A stretch of DNA of 64,000 nt from Pseudomonadota bacterium (GTDB taxonomy: Archaea; Thermoplasmatota; SW-10-69-26; JACQPN01; JAJPHT01): assembly GCA_021325135.1 (NCBI GenBank), contig JAJPHT010000034.1, forward strand, positions 1 to 64,000, read 5' to 3'. The position numbers and the translations under genes were made by a program. Positions 60,452 through 64,000 of this stretch are shown one piece after another. The notes below the pieces were generated by a model. That model was not told the origin of the DNA and made no database searches. It worked only from the letters and a program-made list of their open reading frames with translations. Every line of letters starts with the position of its first letter. Positions within the stretch are counted from its first letter, which is position 1.

Positions 60452-61123
60452 ATGGGTGAACGGTTCTACAAGGCGTCGCAGGTGACCGTCGGCCCCCTGT
60501 TGCGGGGGCTCTGGCGCGTCCACGCCACGGGGCTCCACCACGTCCCGGCGGCGGGCCCCGCGATCCTCGCGTCGAACCACCTCTCCTACACGGACCACTA
60601 CTTCCTGCCCGCGGTCGTCCCGCGGCAGATCTTCTTCATCAGCAAGGCGCAGCACTTCGACGTGCCCGTGCAGCGCTGGCTCTTCGAGCAGTGGGGCGTC
60701 ATCCCGCTCAAGCGCGGCGAAGGCGACAACGAGGCGTTCACCCGCTCGCTGGAGATCCTGGGCGAGGGCAAGCTCTTCGGCATCTACCCCGAGGGGACGC
60801 GCAGCACGGACGGCAAGCTCCACAAGGGGCGCACGGGTGTGGCGCGCCTCGCGCTGAAGGCCCGCGTGCCCGTCGTCCCCGTGGGCATGATCGGCACCGA
60901 CAAGGTGCTCCCCAAGGGGAAGAACGTGCCCAAGCTCCACAAGGTGACCATCCACATCGGGGCGCCCATGCGCTTCGACGAGTTCTACGGCCACGAGGAC
61001 GACCGCAAGGTCACGCGGGAGATCACCGACCGCATCATGGTGGCCATCCGCGACCTCTCGGGGCAGGAGTACGTCCCGGAATACACGCGCAACCCCGAGT
61101 ACCACACCAAGACGGAGGGCTGA
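60452..61123 (+). CDS. plsC: 1-acylglycerol-3-phosphate acyltransferase-like (PlsC family)
   Basis: A 223-aa acyltransferase. The NHX4D catalytic motif is NHLSYTD (about residues 41-47) and the phosphate loop is YPEGTRSTDGKL (about 112). VPVVPVGMIGTDKVLPKG and HIGAPMRFDEF are typical of bacterial PlsC. The family adds an acyl chain to lysophosphatidate, a bacterial lipid step. It ends one nt before gpsA. A GATAAGCTC box lies about 30 nt upstream. The archaeal role is unproven. Confidence 0.9.
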   Translation: MGERFYKASQVTVGPLLRGLWRVHATGLHHVPAAGPAILASNHLSYTDHYFLPAVVPRQIFFISKAQHFDVPVQRWLFEQWGVIPLKRGEGDNEAFTRSLEILGEGKLFGIYPEGTRSTDGKLHKGRTGVARLALKARVPVVPVGMIGTDKVLPKGKNVPKLHKVTIHIGAPMRFDEFYGHEDDRKVTREITDRIMVAIRDLSGQEYVPEYTRNPEYHTKTEG

Positions 61124-61124
61124 C

Positions 61125-62096
61125 GTGGCCGCCGTGCTGGGCGCCGGCTCGTGGGGCACGACCCTTGCGATCCTGCTGGCCAGCAAGGGCGAGCGCGTGA
61201 CGCTCTGGGCGCGCGACGAGGCGCTGGTGGAGGCGATGCGCAAGGAGCGCCGCAACCCGCACTACGTCAGCAACGTCCCCTTCCCCCCTTCCCTGCGCGC
61301 CACGCACGACCTGGCCGAGGCGCTCTCGGGCGAGACGCGCGTCGTCCACGCCGTCCCCAGCAAGGCGACGCGGGAGTTCGCCCGCGCGTACGCCAGGCAC
61401 CTCGCGCCCGACGCCCGCATCGTGAGCGCCACCAAGGGGCTGGAGCAGAAGTCGCACAAGCGCATGAGCGAGGTCATCCACGAGGAGACGCGCCGCCCGG
61501 TGGCGTGCATCACCGGCCCCAACCACGCCGAGGAGGTGAGCGTCGGCCAGCCCACCGCGGCCGTGCTGGCGTACCCCGACATCGACGTGGCCAAGCAGTG
61601 GGCGGAGCTGTTCAACACCTCCTTCTTCAAGGCGTACCCGCGGCGCGACCTCGTGGGCGCGGAGGTCTGCGGCGCGTACAAGAACGTCGTCGCGCTGGCG
61701 GGCGGCATGGCCGACGGCCTGGGCTGGGGCGACAACTGCGCCGCGTGCCTCATCACGCTGGGCATCGACGAGATGATCGAGCTGGCGCGCCTCTTCGGCG
61801 CCGACGAGCGCACCGTCTACGGCCTCGCGGGTGTGGGCGACCTCGTCGCCACCGTGACCAGCGACCACTCGCGCAACCGCTTCTACGGGCGCGAGCTCGG
61901 CAAGGGGCTCTCCGCGGAGCAGATCCGCGAGAAGATGCACGGCCAGGTCGCCGAAGGCGTCTTCGCGACCAAGGCGTTCTACGACTACGCCGTGGACGAA
62001 GATCTGGAACTGCCCCTGACGCGCGTCGTGCATCGGATTCTCTACGAGGGCGCGACGGTGAAGCAGGGCGTGGCCGAGCTGCTGGCGCGCGTCTGA
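61125..62096 (+). CDS. gpsA: NAD(P)-dependent glycerol-3-phosphate dehydrogenase
   Basis: A 323-aa enzyme that interconverts dihydroxyacetone phosphate and sn-glycerol-3-phosphate, the bacterial-type backbone. The Rossmann loop AAVLGAGSWGTTLAILLASK, SATKGLEQ, the substrate region ITGPNHAEEVSVGQPTAAV and the catalytic Lys in CGAYKNVVALAGGMADGLGW are complete. The GTG start is one nt after the plsC stop, so both are one operon. With egsA in the same window, the organism holds both glycerophosphate stereochemistries. Confidence 0.94.
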   Translation: MAAVLGAGSWGTTLAILLASKGERVTLWARDEALVEAMRKERRNPHYVSNVPFPPSLRATHDLAEALSGETRVVHAVPSKATREFARAYARHLAPDARIVSATKGLEQKSHKRMSEVIHEETRRPVACITGPNHAEEVSVGQPTAAVLAYPDIDVAKQWAELFNTSFFKAYPRRDLVGAEVCGAYKNVVALAGGMADGLGWGDNCAACLITLGIDEMIELARLFGADERTVYGLAGVGDLVATVTSDHSRNRFYGRELGKGLSAEQIREKMHGQVAEGVFATKAFYDYAVDEDLELPLTRVVHRILYEGATVKQGVAELLARV

Positions 62097-62125
62097 GGTT
62101 TGCTTCCTGCTCAAGCTACCCGATG

Positions 62126-62194
62126 CAACCCGAACCCACGAACCACCGAACCACGGTTTTCTACTGTGGTTCGGTGGTTCGTCGGTTCGGGTTG
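62126..62194. repeat. Long intergenic hairpin, copy 2 of the dispersed inverted repeat
   Basis: Arms of 29 nt (62126-62154 and 62166-62194) pair with one mismatch. Sequence and flanks (GATG before, TGTCGTGG after) match copy 1 at 1213-1279 except in the loop and a few stem positions. In both copies the substitutions lie inside the stem, yet pairing stays nearly full. It lies 30 nt after the gpsA stop. Confidence 0.85.
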
Positions 62195-62292
62195 TGTCGT
62201 GGAGCGTTGACCAGGAAACGAGCATCCGCGAGGCTGCGCGCGGGCAAGACTTCTCATCGCGGCAAGGCTTCGCACGCCCCGGAGACACTCCC

Positions 62293-62538
62293 TTGCGAAC
62301 CGTCCTCCTCGCCCTCTCGCTCCTGGCCGCCACCGGCGTCGCCCTCGTGGCGGCGCCCGAGGCCCAGGCCGTCGGCACCTGCACGTCCCTGGAAAACGGC
62401 TCGGCGCCCGCCGACGGGCCCCACTGCCCGGCCCTCTTCTGCCTGGGCACGTCGTGGTCCTACGGCTACTACTATTACAACTGCCAGTACCAGGTCCCGC
62501 CGCCCCCGCCCCCGTGCGCGTGCGTCCCCCTGGAGTGA
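62293..62538 (+). CDS. Small secreted cysteine-rich protein, tandem copy 1
   Basis: An 81-aa precursor from TTG: signal RTVLLALSLLAATGVALVAA, cleavage near AQA, then VGTCTSLEN, DGPHCPALFCLGTSWSYG, YYYYNCQYQVP and a CACVP end, with six Cys in the mature part. Copies 2 and 3 follow within 600 nt and share the whole pattern. The leader upstream (GCATCCGCGAGGCTGCGCG and CTTCTCATCGCGGCAAGGC) is shared with copy 3. The Tyr-rich loop is the most variable part. Confidence 0.7.
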   Translation: MRTVLLALSLLAATGVALVAAPEAQAVGTCTSLENGSAPADGPHCPALFCLGTSWSYGYYYYNCQYQVPPPPPPCACVPLE

Positions 62539-62547
62539 GGCGATCCC

Positions 62548-62796
62548 ATGCGCCCCGTCCTCCTCGTCGCGTCGCTCCTCCTCGCGAGCACCGTCGTCCT
62601 CGTCGCCTCGCCCTCCGCGCAGGCCGTGGGCACCTGCACGTCCCTGACCAACCCCACGGTGGCCCCGGACGGCCCCCACTGCCCGGCGCTCCTCTGCATC
62701 GGCACGTCCTGGTCCTACGGCCAGTACTACGTGCGCTGCCAGACGGAGATCCCGCCCGGCCCCATCTGCGAGTGCATGCCGATCCCCCTCGCGTGA
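62548..62796 (+). CDS. Small secreted cysteine-rich protein, tandem copy 2
   Basis: An 82-aa precursor from ATG, 9 nt after copy 1: signal RPVLLVASLLLASTVVLVAS, then VGTCTSLTN, DGPHCPALLCIGTSWSYGQY, RCQTEIPPG and a CECMPIP end. Cysteine spacing is the same as in copy 1. As it lacks its own leader, it is probably cotranscribed with copy 1. Confidence 0.7.
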   Translation: MRPVLLVASLLLASTVVLVASPSAQAVGTCTSLTNPTVAPDGPHCPALLCIGTSWSYGQYYVRCQTEIPPGPICECMPIPLA

Positions 62797-62879
62797 GACC
62801 CGAACCTGTCGCGCAGCCGCCCGGCTGCGCGGCGGGAACCTTCTGATCGCGGCAAGGCGTCCGCGGCGCGGGTACTCCC

Positions 62880-63110
62880 TTGCGAACCCTCGTCCTTGCC
62901 GTCAGCCTGCTCACCGCCAGCTGCCTCTTCCTCGTCGCCGCGCCCTCCGCCGAGGCCGTCGGCACCTGCACGCCCGCCAGCGGCCTCGTCAGCGGCCCCC
63001 ACTGCCCGGGCCTCTTCTGCTACGGCACCTCGTGGTCGTACAACGACTACTACTACCACTGCCAGTACGAGATCCCCTACCCCTGCCAGTACTGCGTCCC
63101 CCTGGCGTGA
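62880..63110 (+). CDS. Small secreted cysteine-rich protein, tandem copy 3
   Basis: A 76-aa precursor from TTG: signal RTLVLAVSLLTASCLFLVAA, then VGTCTPASG, GPHCPGLFCYGTSWSYNDYY, HCQYEIPYPCQYCVPLA. It has its own leader, containing a 9-bp hairpin (62811-62819 pairing with 62822-62830) and the TTCTGATCGCGGCAAGGCG sequence also found before copy 1. Confidence 0.7.
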   Translation: MRTLVLAVSLLTASCLFLVAAPSAEAVGTCTPASGLVSGPHCPGLFCYGTSWSYNDYYYHCQYEIPYPCQYCVPLA

Positions 63111-63140
63111 GCCGGGCCCCTTTCTAGGGACCGATCGTCT

Positions 63141-63150
63141 ACCCTTATCT
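63141..63150 (+). promoter_or_regulatory. TATA-like box of the second ABC exporter operon
   Basis: ACCCTTATCT lies 24-33 nt before the GTG start at 63174; no ribosome-binding site is visible. It resembles the DUF63 gene box (CCCTTATG). Confidence 0.5.
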
Positions 63151-63173
63151 GGCATCGCCCCGCTGCGTCGCGC

Positions 63174-63875
63174 GTGATCACCGCGCGCGACCTGCGGCGC
63201 GACTACGGTCTGAATCATGCCCTCGCGGGCGCCTCCTTCGAGGTCCCGCCGGGGCAGACCGTCGCTCTTCTGGGACCCAACGGCGCGGGCAAGAGCACGC
63301 TGCTCCAGATCCTCGCCGGCGTCCTGGCGCCCACCTCGGGGAGCGCCACCGTGGCCGGCATGGTCGTGCCCGACGGCGCGCGCGGCCTGGGCAAGCGCGT
63401 GGGCTTCGTCCCCCAGGGCGAGAGCCTGTATCCCGAGCTGAGCGTCGCGGAGAACCTCCGCTTCTTCGGCCGGCTCCACGGCGTGCGCGGGAAGCGCCTG
63501 CGCGCGCGCGTCGATGCGCTGCTCTCGGACTTCGCGCTCTCCGACCGGCGCGGCTCCCGCGCGGGCGACCTCTCCGGGGGCCTGCGCCAGCGCGCGGCCG
63601 TCGCCGCGAGCCTCGTCCACGAGCCGGGCGTGCTCCTCCTCGACGAGCCCGGCACGGGGCTCGACCCCGGCGCGCGAGACCGCCTCGGCAAGCTCCTGCG
63701 CGCGTACCGCGGCGCCGAGCGGACCGTCCTCTTCTCCACGCACGACCTCCAAGAGGCCGCGCGCGTCGCGGACCGCGTGCTCTTCCTCGTCAACGGCCGC
63801 GTCGTCGCCGACATGCCCGCTGCCGAGGCCCCGCGCCTGGACGCCCGCTACCGCGCGCTGGGGGCCGACGCGTGA
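63174..63875 (+). CDS. ABC transporter ATP-binding protein (ABC-2 exporter type)
   Basis: A 233-aa ATPase: Walker A LLGPNGAGKSTLLQ (about 33-46), Q-loop VGFVPQGESLYPE, signature LSGGLRQRAAVAASL, Walker B VLLLDEPGTGLDP, switch His in LFSTHDLQEAARVAD. It differs from the ATPase at the left end. The permease follows in a GTGA overlap. The family fits heme-exporter CcmA or general drug/lipid exporters; the substrate is unknown. Confidence 0.9.
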   Translation: MITARDLRRDYGLNHALAGASFEVPPGQTVALLGPNGAGKSTLLQILAGVLAPTSGSATVAGMVVPDGARGLGKRVGFVPQGESLYPELSVAENLRFFGRLHGVRGKRLRARVDALLSDFALSDRRGSRAGDLSGGLRQRAAVAASLVHEPGVLLLDEPGTGLDPGARDRLGKLLRAYRGAERTVLFSTHDLQEAARVADRVLFLVNGRVVADMPAAEAPRLDARYRALGADA

Positions 63876-64000
63876 GCTTCTTCGCGCACCTGGGGAAGGA
63901 CGCCCGGCTGCTCCTGCGCAACCGCGCCCTCCTCGCGGCGCTCATGCTCTATCCGCTCCTTCTGGTCGCCGTGCTCGGCGCCGCCTTCCAGCAGCCCCCG
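63872..64000 (+). CDS. ABC-2 type transporter permease (N-terminal part, cut by window edge)
   Basis: The first 43 residues from a GTG that overlaps the ATPase stop (GTGA): MSFFAHLGKDARLLLRNRAL, then a hydrophobic helix LMLYPLLLVAVLGAAF. This is the common start of ABC-2 permeases. The remainder lies outside the window. Confidence 0.75.
   Translation, partial: MSFFAHLGKDARLLLRNRALLAALMLYPLLLVAVLGAAFQQPP

Overview
The window is about 70% G+C and reads as part of an archaeal chromosome. Archaeal hallmarks are glycerol-1-phosphate dehydrogenase (egsA), UPF0179, a DUF63 membrane protein, the PyrB/PyrI pair, a compact FEN-1-like nuclease and archaeal-type signal peptidases. Many starts sit about 25-32 nt after a C(C/T)TT(T/A)-type TATA-like box with no obvious ribosome-binding site, as in leaderless archaeal transcription. 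The lineage cannot be fixed from sequence alone. A mesophilic Thermoplasmatota-like euryarchaeote is my best guess, and proteins are not acidic enough to suggest a haloarchaeon.

Layout. 1-13.1 kb, mostly minus strand: ABC exporter, UPF0179, egsA, DUF63 protein, a MoxR/DUF58 membrane operon and a GT-C glycosyltransferase. 13.2-17.6 kb: histone-deacetylase-fold enzyme, type III CoA transferase and two tandem signal peptidases, one carrying a fibronectin III domain. 17.6-26 kb, minus strand: proB, proA, peroxiredoxin, DsbA-like and FAD oxidoreductase genes, then a hydroxyacyl-CoA dehydrogenase/enoyl-CoA hydratase fusion and UspA. 26.4-38.1 kb: secreted proteins, methylmalonyl-CoA mutase large subunit, a four-gene FEN-1 operon, M20 peptidase, GT4 and serA.

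38.1-51.3 kb is an accessory island with visibly lower G+C and different codon use. It holds a DISARM-like defence locus: a cytosine-5 methyltransferase fused to a degenerate endonuclease III-like Fe-S domain, a convergent Vsr nuclease, a DUF4062-TPR protein, and an operon of a 69-aa ORF, a 761-aa DrmE-position protein, a 1399-aa DrmA-type helicase and a 411-aa DUF1998 (DrmB-type) protein. No DrmC-type phospholipase D nuclease was seen. A short stub at the left edge resembles the N-terminus of the TerB-like gene at the right edge.

51.3-64 kb returns to core sequence: TerB-like protein, Hsp20 with a low-complexity partner, DedA, pyrBI, a voltage-gated-type K+ channel, an alpha/beta hydrolase, a lipoprotein, plsC-gpsA, three tandem small cysteine-rich secreted proteins and a second ABC exporter. 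egsA together with gpsA and plsC places archaeal-type and bacterial-type glycerophosphate chemistry in one genome segment. Three kinds of long intergenic hairpin occur; one kind is present twice, near the two ends of the window. No tRNA, rRNA, CRISPR array, integrase or transposase was found.
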